10,616 nucleotides of DNA from Euperipatoides rowelli (GCA_003024985.2 PXIH01S0010676.1); one strand, 5' to 3'. Counted from the first letter of the stretch, positions 1-6,866 are shown. Notes: generated by a model from the sequence alone, not told the origin. Numbers and translations: made by a program.

Positions 1-460
1 AATTTTATCTTTAAATAACTTTTTTTTTATGCATTTTAATTTTTTTTTTTCCAGTGGAATTTTTTTTAATAGTAATTATCTTTGAAAATCAATAAAAAAA
101 AAAAAATCCGTTACATTTGACCTTTAAATCCAACTTTGGCCAAAATATAACATTGTTTCTTTTCATATTGTATAGTCTAGTAGTCACACTGTAGTGCTAA
201 CAAAATCTAATATTAATGATTGCTAGATACATTGATAGAAATATAATAGCTAATAAATGTTATTATTTTATAACCATAAAATATTTTATTATATAATAAC
301 TTTCTTGTATTGTCCCCAAAAAACAAAAACTCTAATTCAGATTGTAACATTTCACTTGTTTTCTATTTTATTTTTGAATAAGTTATTAGAAATCACAAAA
401 AAAAAAAATGATTTCCACTCATCTTATACTAATATTGGAATAGTGTGTTCCGAAGCTAGC
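1..460. other. AT-rich DNA without recognised features
   Basis: This stretch is very AT-rich with repeated poly(T) and poly(A) runs (near 20, 40, 95 and 400). A short open frame on the + strand (257-475) is rich in F, I, Y, L and K, as expected of chance translation of AT-rich DNA. It has no domain and no supporting context. I see no gene, repeat unit or RNA here. Confidence 0.6.
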
Positions 461-660
461 AACAGCGCCATCTAATGGGCATATTCAAAACTTTTTTTTT
501 ATTCTCTTAGATTACTGTGATATAAAATCAAAAAAAAAAAGTTGGATGCGGGAACTACTTTTAGAAATTTTAAGTTGTGTTTTCTCTTAGATAAAAAGGG
601 CTTAAACAAAAAAATTGGTTGCTGCCCGTGTAACGGGCTTATTTGGAATATTTACACTAA
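461..660 (+). mobile_element. Decayed Helitron-like element, 3' portion
   Basis: A hairpin with arms GCCCGT (624-629) and ACGGGC (633-638) and a 3-nt loop is followed by CTAA at 657-660 and then T. This resembles the hairpin plus CTRR end that defines Helitron 3' termini, although the 18-nt spacer is longer than the usual 8-12. Upstream pieces recur in the better copy at 4440-4836: GTTGGAT followed by a CTA-containing stretch (541-557 against about 4628-4642), and AGATA followed by a G-run and TTAAA-like sequence (590-606 against about 4655-4672). The motif AACAGCGCCATCTA (462-475) matches, inverted, TAGATGTCGCTGTT at 4533-4546. The 5' end is not visible. The copy is degenerate and carries no coding remnant I can read. 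Confidence 0.4.
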
Positions 661-991
661 TTACCAAATGGAAATCGGTATGAACATTTTTTTAAAAATT
701 AGATAGATATGAAAGCTGGTTCAATCCAACAACTGATGTTTTATTAAATGGTTTAATTCTTGATCATTTTATTTAAAGTATTACTGATTTGCATTAGTTT
801 ACAGTCTGCATTTCTGGCGAAGGCATTTTTGTTCATTTTTGTTTTGTATTAAATTTGGATATACAGTACTTAACTAATTTTAGTCAATCTTTCATCTATT
901 ATTTTGTCAGTTTTTAATGTTACCCCTTACCCAGCCCCCAACATAAATTTTAACTTCTATCAAACTTAAGTTTAAATATATCTTTTTTTCA
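661..991. other. AT-rich DNA without recognised features
   Basis: The stretch is AT-rich, with a short C-rich patch near 925-940. I see no open frame of note, no repeat structure and no RNA gene. Confidence 0.5.
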
Positions 992-1020
992 GTCAGATTC
1001 TGTTATCTGCCCACCAACAT
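992..1020 (+). repeat. Left terminal inverted repeat of the MITE-like element
   Basis: It pairs with 1208-1236, with mismatches only at arm positions 10, 11 and 27. The ends begin GTCAGATTC on both sides. Confidence 0.75.
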
Positions 1021-1108
1021 AATGTTAGGAGTCGTGCGACAATTAAACTGTAGTAGTGAGTGTATTTAGTATTTTTTCTCGCCAATTTTAGTATATTTTT
1101 TTTACAGT

Positions 1109-1137
1109 CCTAACCTTACCGTAACCCTGAACCCTAG
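1109..1137 (+). repeat. Degenerate telomere-like CCCTAA-type stretch inside the MITE
   Basis: The stretch reads as four imperfect repeats: CCTAACC, TTACCGTAACC, CTGAACC and CTAG. It resembles the animal telomere unit CCCTAA with point changes. It is far too short and degenerate to be a telomere and lies within the 245-bp element, so it may be part of that element rather than a chromosome-healing scar. Confidence 0.4.
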
Positions 1138-1207
1138 GATAATCTAGAGGTGAAATAATTTTTTGTTGAGCACCAATCTAAATAAATTCAACTTACTACC
1201 ATCAGCC

Positions 1208-1236
1208 ATATTGGTGGGCAGATAATGGAATCTGAC
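1208..1236 (-). repeat. Right terminal inverted repeat of the MITE-like element
   Basis: This is the partner of 992-1020 and ends in GAATCTGAC. It lies just inside a T-rich flank. Confidence 0.75.
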
Positions 1237-2277
1237 CCTTTTTTCTTCTAAGGTAATCATAAAAGCCCAAACATGAAGTTTTCTAGTCAAAAATTTAAAA
1301 TTATAATACAGTCTTGTGCAATTATTATATTTTTCATTGTTTAGAATAAATAATTGATAAAATCTTTTTTTTTTTTTAAATTTTCATAAATGGTAAGTAT
1401 AAAATGATTTCAGCTTACAAATTGAAAATATTTAGTGATTTTTTTTTTTCAGTTTTACTTATCCCTGATTCTGTACAATAAATATTATTATAGGCAAAAA
1501 TAAAACTATTATATCAAGTTTATTGTTGATATAGTTCACTGGTGTCAATAATTTTAGGGTTAATAGATCTATTAATTTTGATAACTTTGACCTACTGGTC
1601 GACTAAGTAATGATTTTTGATCGAACACCAATAATATATAATTTCTTTTAAGTCCCAATTTTCAAAAAACATTGAAAAATCAATAATTAAAACTAATAAT
1701 TAATAATAAAATTACTGTTTTTATTAGATAATTGTATAATCTGCATTATACACCTATCGGCTCTTCTGCTTTTAATAAATAGTAATTAATTGCATATAGT
1801 GATGATACCGTGTTATTAACCTTTTAAATGCGTGAGGTAAAAAAAGTGATAGGAGCATTTAAGCGTGCTGCATCAAATATATATTTTTGTAAAATTTACT
1901 GCATAAAAGTGCTAAATTAAAATTTTGTTGTATTATAAATTAACATTATCTTGGCCAAAATAATTCCCAAAATGATTATTAAATGCAATCTCGTATTACA
2001 TTTAAGTTTGTTTATAATCCAAATTTGTTCATTTAAAAGAAGAATAAGAAAGATAAGTAAATTTCATTTGTTTCTTTCTAAATGTCTAAAAAGATAAACA
2101 TTCATGTGGAATGGAATGCTTGTTTTTAAGGAGTATAGATCAAGTGTATTATAGTAAGCTAATATTTTTTTTAATAAAATATTTTATTTACAAAAATAAA
2201 AACAACAGTAAAGTATAAAACAAATACAATGAAATTCAAACCAATAATTAGATACTTAACAAAATATATTTTATAAT
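1237..2277. other. AT-rich unassigned DNA
   Basis: Most of this kilobase is AT-rich single-copy-looking sequence. A strong splice-acceptor-like tract (poly(T) then CAG) ends at 1452 and a consensus donor-like GTAAGTAT starts at 1393, but neither is joined to a convincing coding stretch. The sequence at 1816-1877 (TTAACCTTTTAAATGC, then GAGCATTTAAGCG) looks like a fragment of a transposon end, without a partner. No gene, RNA or tandem repeat could be supported. Confidence 0.5.
1560..1575. other. 16-bp perfect palindrome
   Basis: TTAATAGATCTATTAA is its own reverse complement. It lies in AT-rich DNA next to a GTCGAC-containing stretch (1599-1604). It could be a protein-binding dyad, part of an old element, or chance. 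Confidence 0.5.
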
Positions 2278-2399
2278 CCCCCCCACACACACAAGCTAGG
2301 GGAATCGACCATGAAATGACCCCCTATAAAAATTTTGTTCACACCCTTTTGCCCTTCCTCCCTCCCCCCATGGAGTCTTAGGCTGGAGTCATCCCTCAT
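2278..2399 (+). repeat. C-rich dispersed repeat, copy 1
   Basis: A C-run with CACACACA (2278-2293) leads into GGGGAATCGACCATGAAAT, then a C-rich core. The part TTCACACCCTTTTGCCCTTCC and the later GAGTCTTAGGCTGGAGTC align with the reverse complement of 3326-3412 (CCACACAATTTTAACCCTTCC and CAGTCTATGGATGGACTC). The GACCATGAAAT segment also recurs at 4459-4469 in front of the Helitron-like piece. The two copies are clearly diverged. The family is unknown and no coding sequence is seen. Confidence 0.45.
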
Positions 2400-3000
2400 A
2401 CACCCTCCTCCTTCCCAGATATATTCCATATCTTTTACAATTTTGTCTGTCTAGCAAACTGCCAATCAATTCGATTTAAATTTATAGAATATGTTCTGTA
2501 TCATGCTTACAGGCAGTTATTTCTCTCAAATTTATTTCATCTGCAATAAAAGATAGCTTCAGGAAGATATAGTATGAAATTTTTCAAAGCTATCATGATT
2601 TTCAATAATATACTTTAACTCTGACTTACCTTACAGCTTATTTCATAAGAAGAATTTATAATATTTTAAATTCATTTGCCAATCCTATTTAAAAGAAATA
2701 ATAAAAGTATAACTCCATTTATAATAACTTTCATCAATAAAGATCCCTTTATTATGTCTGAAATTTCATATTATCTTGATTATGCAAAATAATAATGTGT
2801 ATTGTAGTGAGTGTTAATGAGGATGAATAACTAGGTTTGAAGCCTAGGCTCTCACTATAAGTTGCAAAATAACCCGGAACAAGCTTTTATAAATTAATTG
2901 CAAGATATTTATTGCATTATTAAATTACTGACAAAATAAGGTTACAAGAGTAATGGAAGGCAGCTCACCGCTTCTTCAGCAATACATAGTTGCCCACACT
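2400..3000. other. AT-rich unassigned DNA
   Basis: The stretch is mostly AT-rich. GC rises from about 2940 towards the candidate exon at 3017. One frame around 2956-3040 reads a string resembling a Helitron Rep-domain motif (SPLLQQYIVAH) but is only about 25 codons long. A short stem CTAGG/CCTAG occurs near 2831-2847. No gene is supported. Confidence 0.45.
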
Positions 3001-3016
3001 GACATTATTATAACAG

Positions 3017-3065
3017 AGCAGAATTGGAAAAAGAAGTAAAGGCCATCAGACTACCCATTGATGTA
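3017..3065 (+). CDS. Candidate internal exon, unidentified protein
   Basis: A possible acceptor (ATTATTATAACAG, with CTGAC as a branch-like site upstream) precedes this segment, and a consensus donor GTGAGT follows at 3066-3071. In the frame ending at 3065 it reads AELEKEVKAIRLPIDV, a charged amphipathic stretch with no in-frame stop. It leaves in phase 0, which matches the entry phase of the candidate exon at 3551. The incoming phase needs two bases from an upstream exon I could not find. No family is recognised. Another frame gives the Helitron-like string mentioned for 2956-3040, so the two readings compete. The short length means chance is a real possibility. Confidence 0.28.
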
Positions 3066-3325
3066 GTGAGTATTTGAGCCATACAAGAATTCATGCAAAA
3101 GGCTAAAAAAAAAAACGATTGTAGCAAAAACATTTATTTTTATTACCATTCACTATATTTTATAGCTATTTACTATAAATCTAACCTCTGACTTTTTAAA
3201 AATGTATTTCATATCGGTTTAGCAACTATAGTACCATGATTATTATATTGAGTTAATATTGTACACAAACACACAGAAAATAGCTTTTATAAGAGTAAGT
3301 ATGCAAAAACATTGCTTTTTTTTAA

Positions 3326-3412
3326 ACCCTCACTTGAGTCCATCCATAGACTGCTGGGAGGGGAAGGGTTAAAATTGTGTGGACCAAGGGGAGTGGGGTA
3401 CCAAAATGATCT
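3326..3412 (-). repeat. C-rich dispersed repeat, copy 2 (inverted relative to copy 1)
   Basis: On the - strand this reads TACCCCACTCCCC, then TCCACACAATTTTAACCC, a C-rich core, and CAGTCTATGGATGGACTC. It aligns with 2307-2399 on the + strand, with many substitutions and small gaps. The segment 3381-3402 (GGACCAAGGGGAGTGGGG then TACC) also has a short relative at 10516-10542. It would lie inside the intron of the tentative exon chain. Confidence 0.45.
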
Positions 3413-3550
3413 CACTGTTTGCCTATTACTCAACTTGAGAGATCTATATTAGTACTCGACTCTAATATCTGAAATCGCTCCACTGGTGCAGGTTCCATTC
3501 CGTACTGGATTCCAAAAATAGGACTTTTATCAGTTTTTTTTTCCACACAG

Positions 3551-3606
3551 ATCACTTTTGCAGAAAAGCAACCTGAAATGACTATTTGGGAGCTCAAAAA
3601 AATGTT
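3551..3606 (+). CDS. Candidate internal exon, unidentified protein
   Basis: It follows a very good acceptor, a run of nine T then CCACACAG at 3550. In phase 0 it reads ITFAEKQPEMTIWELKKML with no stop up to a possible donor GTAATT at 3607. The string MTIWELKKML is reminiscent of the first strand-to-helix segment of ubiquitin-like folds (T-x-x-E-L-K), but this is a weak resemblance and no further ubiquitin-like sequence follows. Incoming phase 0 fits the 3017-3065 candidate. The exon leaves in phase 2, so it cannot join 4064 directly; an intermediate exon such as 3899-3944 would be required. The donor is not strong. Confidence 0.28.
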
Positions 3607-3898
3607 GTAATTTTTTTATTCAGTTGCTTAGTATTTATTGTATAAATAGAATTAGTTCAAAATAAAATAAAAATAGTTGAGTGAAAAAAAAAAGATCAAG
3701 TTTATTACCAAAAAAAAAAAAAAGAGTGAGAAGATATATTGCTTTAATAATAATGCATTGTAAATCAACAGAATTAAATGATGTTTTGCTTTTTTAAAAA
3801 AAATCTTTAAACAAATTCATGAAGATAAATTGTTTTTAAGAATGAGGAAATTAGAAAAAAAAAACTTTATTTTAACTTTTAACAGCCATTTATTACAG

Positions 3899-3944
3899 TA
3901 TAGCCTACTGTATATTTGATCAGGATGTTTTTCGCTACACGAGT
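3899..3944 (+). CDS. Weak candidate exon linking 3551 and 4064
   Basis: A T-rich tract and ATTACAG (ending 3898) could serve as acceptor. The frame that accepts two bases from the 3551 candidate reads IAYCIFDQDVFRYTS and leaves in phase 0, either at 3944 (GTGTGC) or at 3950 (GTGTTT). Both donors are poor. The only reason to list it is that it makes the phases of the flanking candidates agree; it is otherwise indistinguishable from a chance open stretch. Confidence 0.13.
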
Positions 3945-3990
3945 GTGTGCGTGTTTTCTTAAATTAAGCTGTTGACAGCAGTGGCACAAT

Positions 3991-4004
3991 CCCCCCCCCC
4001 CCCC
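3991..4004 (+). repeat. Poly(C)14 tract
   Basis: Fourteen consecutive C are followed by ACACATG. The tract lies in the putative intron before the terminal exon candidate. The G-rich strand could form G-quadruplex-type structures and the C-strand an i-motif. Length is likely polymorphic. Confidence 0.9.
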
Positions 4005-4063
4005 ACACATGTTATCACATGACTAACTTTCTTGCTGTGGTCTAATGTATATCTCTGCTGTAG

Positions 4064-4228
4064 TACGAGTCTAAATCCTCACAATCAGCTATAAAGGAAC
4101 CACGGAAGTCAACTGTTATTGATTTACTTTATAGGATTACTTGTAGTGATGAGGAAGATGCTGTGCCCTCCATTCTGAATTCAGAAGATCTCCTTTACTG
4201 TCACATTGATTGTAAAAACTACGATTGA
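4064..4228 (+). CDS. Candidate terminal coding exon, unidentified protein
   Basis: This is the most coding-like stretch of the window. A good acceptor context (CTAAT as branch-like site, then TATATCTCTGCTGTAG ending 4063) precedes 54 open codons, ended by TGA at 4226-4228. The translation begins YESKSSQSAIKEPRK, continues STVIDLLYRITCSDEEDAVP and ends LLYCHIDCKNYD. It is a balanced, non-repetitive composition with a basic then acidic pattern, unlike the chance frames elsewhere, and it uses codons with mixed third positions. There is no ATG start inside, so it would be the 3' end of a multi-exon gene. Poly(A) hexamers ATTAAA follow at 4264 and 4337. I do not recognise the protein. A stop-free run of this length can also arise by chance, so confidence is limited. 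Confidence 0.35.
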   Translation, partial: YESKSSQSAIKEPRKSTVIDLLYRITCSDEEDAVPSILNSEDLLYCHIDCKNYD

Positions 4229-4263
4229 AAAACAACTCTAATCTTGAATTTTCACTATCGAAG

Positions 4264-4342
4264 ATTAAAAAAATTCTCTACTAATAAGGAATACTACTAG
4301 TTTTTTTTTTTAAATTGTTATATTAATGTATTCATTATTAAA
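4264..4342 (+). promoter_or_regulatory. Candidate polyadenylation region
   Basis: ATTAAA occurs at 4264-4269 with an 11-T run at 4301-4311 as a possible downstream U-rich element, and again at 4337-4342. The first lies 36 bases past the TGA of the candidate terminal exon. ATTAAA is the commonest variant of AATAAA in animals, but such hexamers are frequent by chance in AT-rich DNA. Confidence 0.25.
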
Positions 4343-4743
4343 GAAAAGAATGAAATATAATTAGAAAATTCAACTTAATTTTTTTTTTTTTTTAATTTTA
4401 TGCGTTTCTGTTAGTTTCTATTTTTAATGCAGATTAAATCCACTGCAATATTACGGGGGACCATGAAATAATCCAATAGAATAAAAGGCAAGTTTGGTCA
4501 TTTTGGTCATTAACTGAAGACTGTCACGCTGCTAGATGTCGCTGTTGATGGGCTTTGAAAACCACTGTTTTCTGTGAAGGTTTTTGATTGGTCGGAAGAA
4601 CCACAAGACTGGCATTGAAAATAATCGTTGGATTTGGTTCCTATTGTTCCCGTCAGATAGGGGTTTTATAAAGGGGGTGTTGGGTATTTACTGCACACAT
4701 GTGGGCCCCCCCTAGGCCTATTGCTATTGCACAGCCCACCTAC

Positions 4744-4800
4744 CCTCCCCCCTCCCCCCGTTAGAAGTACAGGGGAAAATGGGTGAGGTGGAGGGGAGGA
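4744..4800 (+). other. Facing polypyrimidine and polypurine tracts
   Basis: CCTCCCCCCTCCCCCC (4744-4759) is followed by G-rich sequence with GGGG, GGG and GGGG runs (4772-4799). Part of it can pair (CCTCCC with GGGAGG-like segments), so an imperfect hairpin or triplex-prone structure is possible. It lies inside the Helitron-like element, just before its terminal hairpin. Confidence 0.4.
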
Positions 4801-4806
4801 ATAATT

Positions 4807-4836
4807 CCCGTCATTTTTGACGGGCTTTTAAGCTAG
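4807..4836 (+). other. Helitron-type terminal hairpin plus CTAG end
   Basis: CCCGTCA TTTT TGACGGG is followed by CTTTTAAG and CTAG. Stem length, loop, spacer and terminal tetranucleotide all fall in the known Helitron range. The next base is T. Confidence 0.6.
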
Positions 4837-4879
4837 TTAAATAATAGTGATTTGTTAGTATGCTTTGTGATATACCCAT

Positions 4880-5200
4880 CAACAGGGTCCCCAGATCCCA
4901 ATCAAGGCCCCAGGACTGGAAATTCAGGCGTGGCCCTTACAGGTTTGTGATAAGCTTCTTGTGTGTAAAGATTTGATAAGCTTTTTGTTTTTGGTTGTAT
5001 GGACGTTTTGTTGACCTTTGCTTGGACTATGTGTCCCATGTCCAGGGCTACAGGCCCCTTCCCTCTCACCACTTATGGTCATAAATATGTAGTTTCTTAT
5101 GGAGTTTCTTCATATAAGACCTCACCCTGGCCCTGGACCCCGGAACTACAGCCCCATCCAACTTCACCTATTTAAGAGCCTTGCCCATAAATGTAATAAA
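4880..5200 (+). repeat. GC-richer repeated DNA with internal tandem copies
   Basis: Two related segments lie about 97 bp apart. The first has GCTACAGGCCCCTTCC, then CTCACC and CATAAATATG (5048-5089). The second has ACTACAGCCCCATCC, then TTCACC and CATAAATGTA (5145-5195). Within the stretch GATAAGCTTCTTG (4949-4961) recurs as GATAAGCTTTTTG (4975-4987), and AGTTTCTTATGG (5091-5102) is followed directly by AGTTTCTTCATA. It is followed by an AT-rich leader and the (ATT)n tract, an arrangement seen with SINE or LINE tails, but I see no tRNA-type A and B boxes and cannot name a family. Confidence 0.4.
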
Positions 5201-5248
5201 TCTTTTCAAAAAATTTGTAAGATTTTATTATTTATATTATTTTTATTT

Positions 5249-5249
<1 letters not shown>

Positions 5250-5334
<85 letters not shown>
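5250..5334 (+). repeat. (ATT)n microsatellite
   Basis: This is an uninterrupted run of about 28 ATT units. It creates a spurious open frame on the + strand (5099-5452) with a long poly-leucine stretch. The lack of interruptions suggests it is young or still length-variable. Confidence 0.97.
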
Positions 5335-5592
5335 TGTTATTATCTATATAATAATTATATTAGGTAGCACAATGATAATGTTTAGCAATACCCAGGGTGT
5401 TCTTAAAGTCTTTCTCTCTCAATGCAAAATATCATTTAAAAAAACCTATTAAAGATAGCCAACAAACTGTTTGTTCAAAATGTAATATAAATAAACTTCA
5501 TAGTTTTTGTTAAAATTTTAATACTCTTTCACATAAGTGCAATTTTTGGTATGGACACTTAGTCAGTATTTAATTTCTCAAAGTCTCTTTGG
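5335..5592. other. AT-rich DNA between microsatellite and minisatellite
   Basis: Nothing gene-like is seen here. A short near-palindrome, AACAAAC T GTTTGTT (5461-5475), has perfect 7-bp arms and a single-base loop. Confidence 0.5.
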
Positions 5593-5895
5593 AGATGGAT
5601 AGATGGACAGTCAGTGATAAGAAAAGATGAATAAACATTGAGACATATGGATACAGCAGATGGACAGATATGTAGACAGATGGACAGATTTGAAGACTGA
5701 TGGACAGACATTTATGGTCAGATGGATCATCAAATGGATGGATGGGTGGACATTGCCTGACTGACACAGATGGGTGGACACAACTTGACATATATGGATG
5801 GGTGGAGATGGCCAGCCAGAGATATATTTGAGCAAACACATATGGCCAGAAACAGATGGACATATAGTCAAAGATGATGGACATGGATGGGCAGA
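5593..5895 (+). repeat. Left edge of the array, GATGGACAGA-type units
   Basis: Degenerate units such as GATGGACAGAT, GATGGATGGGTGGACA and GATGGGTGGAGATGG repeat with irregular spacing of about 12-30 bp. Unlike the core, this part is G- and T-containing. The motif GATGGGTGGACA returns at 8657-8668 at the opposite edge of the array. Confidence 0.75.
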
Positions 5896-6515
5896 TACTG
5901 ACACAGCCATTGACAGACCCAAAGGCACAGACATACACAGGCACACACAAACTCTGGCAGACTAATACACAGGCAGACAAACACACAATCAGAAAAACAC
6001 ACAGGCAAACATATACACAGGTAGACAAACATATTACAGACAAACACACATCAGACAAATACACAGGAAGACACACACATGTATATAGACAGACACAGCC
6101 ACACAGACACACACAGATAGACAAATAAACAGGCAGGAAAACTTATAGGCAGACCATCACACAGGCAGATACACACACAGGTATATACTCACATAAAGGC
6201 AGATGCACACAAAGGCAGACACACACAGGCAGACACAGGTAGATGCATACAGGAAGACTCACATACAGTCAGATGCACACAGGCAGTACAAACAGGCAGA
6301 TGCATATAAACAGCACATAGCAGACAAAACACATACACACACAAGCAGACACATGCACAAGGAGACACAAACCTGCAAGTAGACAAACACACAAGCAGAC
6401 ATACACATTCATACATACAGGTAGCCATACACAGGCAGACACAATGGAAGACATACAGGCAGACACACACAGTCAGATAAGACAGATACCACAGAAGATA
6501 TACACAGACAAATAC
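5896..6515 (+). repeat. Degenerate CAGGCAGACAAACACA units
   Basis: Irregular 12- to 20-bp units contain CAGGCAGAC, CAGACAAACACAC and AGGCAGATGCAC. T occurs often enough (ATACA, ATGCA) to show advanced decay compared with the 7.5-7.9 kb core. Confidence 0.8.
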
Positions 6516-6570
6516 ACTGTAATAGGGTTATGTGGCTAAGAACACCCCTGAGGATATTTACCCAAATTAG
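6516..6570. other. Unique-looking DNA outside the left arm
   Basis: It is non-repetitive (TAATAGGGTTATGTGGCTAA and following) and lies between the array and the left arm of the inverted repeat. It may belong to the inserted element, with the matching right end deleted, or be an older array interruption. Confidence 0.4.
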
Positions 6571-6866
6571 GATGTAGTGTCAGTATGAGTGGGGGGAGGG
6601 GTGAGGATACCATTATTATAACCAAGAGGGAGCATGTTCAGAATGGATTTGATGTCAATGGGGAGACTAGAAAGTGGGGAATGAGACAATAGAGTATAGG
6701 TGTATAAGCCAAAAGAACAACAATTTGCACAAATATATAAAAATAAATTATTAGGCTGACGTGTACCCCACTTTCTAGCCTCCCATATGACATCAAATCC
6801 AATCTGAAAATGCTCTCTCTTGGTTATCACATTGGTAGTCTCACCCCAACACATACTGATGCTACA
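6571..6866. mobile_element. Long inverted repeat (foldback or MITE-like) inserted in the array
   Basis: The left arm 6571-6679 and the right arm 6766-6866 are reverse complements at roughly 85% over about 100 bp, including GGATTTGATGTCA, ATAACCAAGAG and CTAGAAAGTGGGG. The loop is 86 bp and AT-rich. The outer 25 bp of each arm are weaker but still alignable (GTCAGTATG against ATCAGTATG). The array resumes directly after the right arm. On the left, 6516-6570 is extra unique-looking DNA not mirrored on the right. No coding sequence or clear target-site duplication is visible. A transcript across it would fold into a long hairpin. Confidence 0.72.

Larger units (their letters stand above)
992..1236. 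mobile_element. MITE-like element with 29-bp terminal inverted repeats
   Basis: The left end (992-1020, starting GTCAGATTC) and the reverse complement of the right end (1208-1236) agree at 26 of 29 positions, including an uninterrupted TTATCTGCCCACCAA. Inside, 1048-1073 (CTGTAGTAGTGAGTG then TATTTAG) and the complement of about 1178-1204 also resemble each other, so the arms may extend to roughly 70 bp with one side carrying extra sequence. Both flanks are T-rich (981-989 and 1238-1244), which hides any target-site duplication. At 245 bp with no coding capacity it fits a non-autonomous cut-and-paste element; the superfamily cannot be assigned. Confidence 0.72.
4440..4836 (+). mobile_element. 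Helitron-like non-autonomous element, 3' part
   Basis: The right end shows the Helitron 3' signature: a perfect 7-bp hairpin CCCGTCA/TGACGGG (4807-4813 and 4818-4824, TTTT loop), an 8-nt spacer, CTAG at 4833-4836, and T immediately after, consistent with insertion between A and T. The sequence is GC-richer than its surroundings and contains TAGATGTCGCTGTTG (4533-4547), related in inverse to 462-475. Several interior motifs are shared with 461-660. A C-rich block (4707-4760) followed by a G-rich block (4772-4800) is an extra piece absent from that copy. The left boundary is not defined; 4440 is where GC content rises. No Rep or helicase coding sequence is present, so it would be non-autonomous. 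Confidence 0.55.

Noticed and set aside
257-475. 72-codon + frame near the left end
   Set aside because: F/I/Y/L/K-rich translation of AT-rich DNA, running into the decayed element at 461.
1393-1452. Consensus donor GTAAGTAT and a strong poly(T)-CAG acceptor
   Set aside because: They lie in the wrong order for an exon between them and neither adjoins a convincing coding stretch.
1816-1877. Possible piggyBac-like end (TTAACC then a TTTAAATGC-type arm)
   Set aside because: A matching far end and a TTAA duplication could not be found.
2956-3040. Helitron Rep-domain-like string (SPLLQQYIVAH)
   Set aside because: Only about 25 codons, and the remaining residues match poorly. A competing frame gives an exon-like segment with a better splice donor.
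3275-3293. Micro-exon AAAATAGCTTTTATAAGA before GTAAGTATG
   Set aside because: The donor is good, but there is no pyrimidine tract before the ACACAG acceptor, and inserting it is not needed for phase agreement.
5099-5452. 117-codon + frame with a long leucine run
   Set aside because: The leucines come from the (ATT)n microsatellite read in one frame; the flanks have no domain.
5570-6124. 184-codon - frame, Cys/Val/Ser-rich
   Set aside because: Degenerate GACA satellite translated on the complementary strand.
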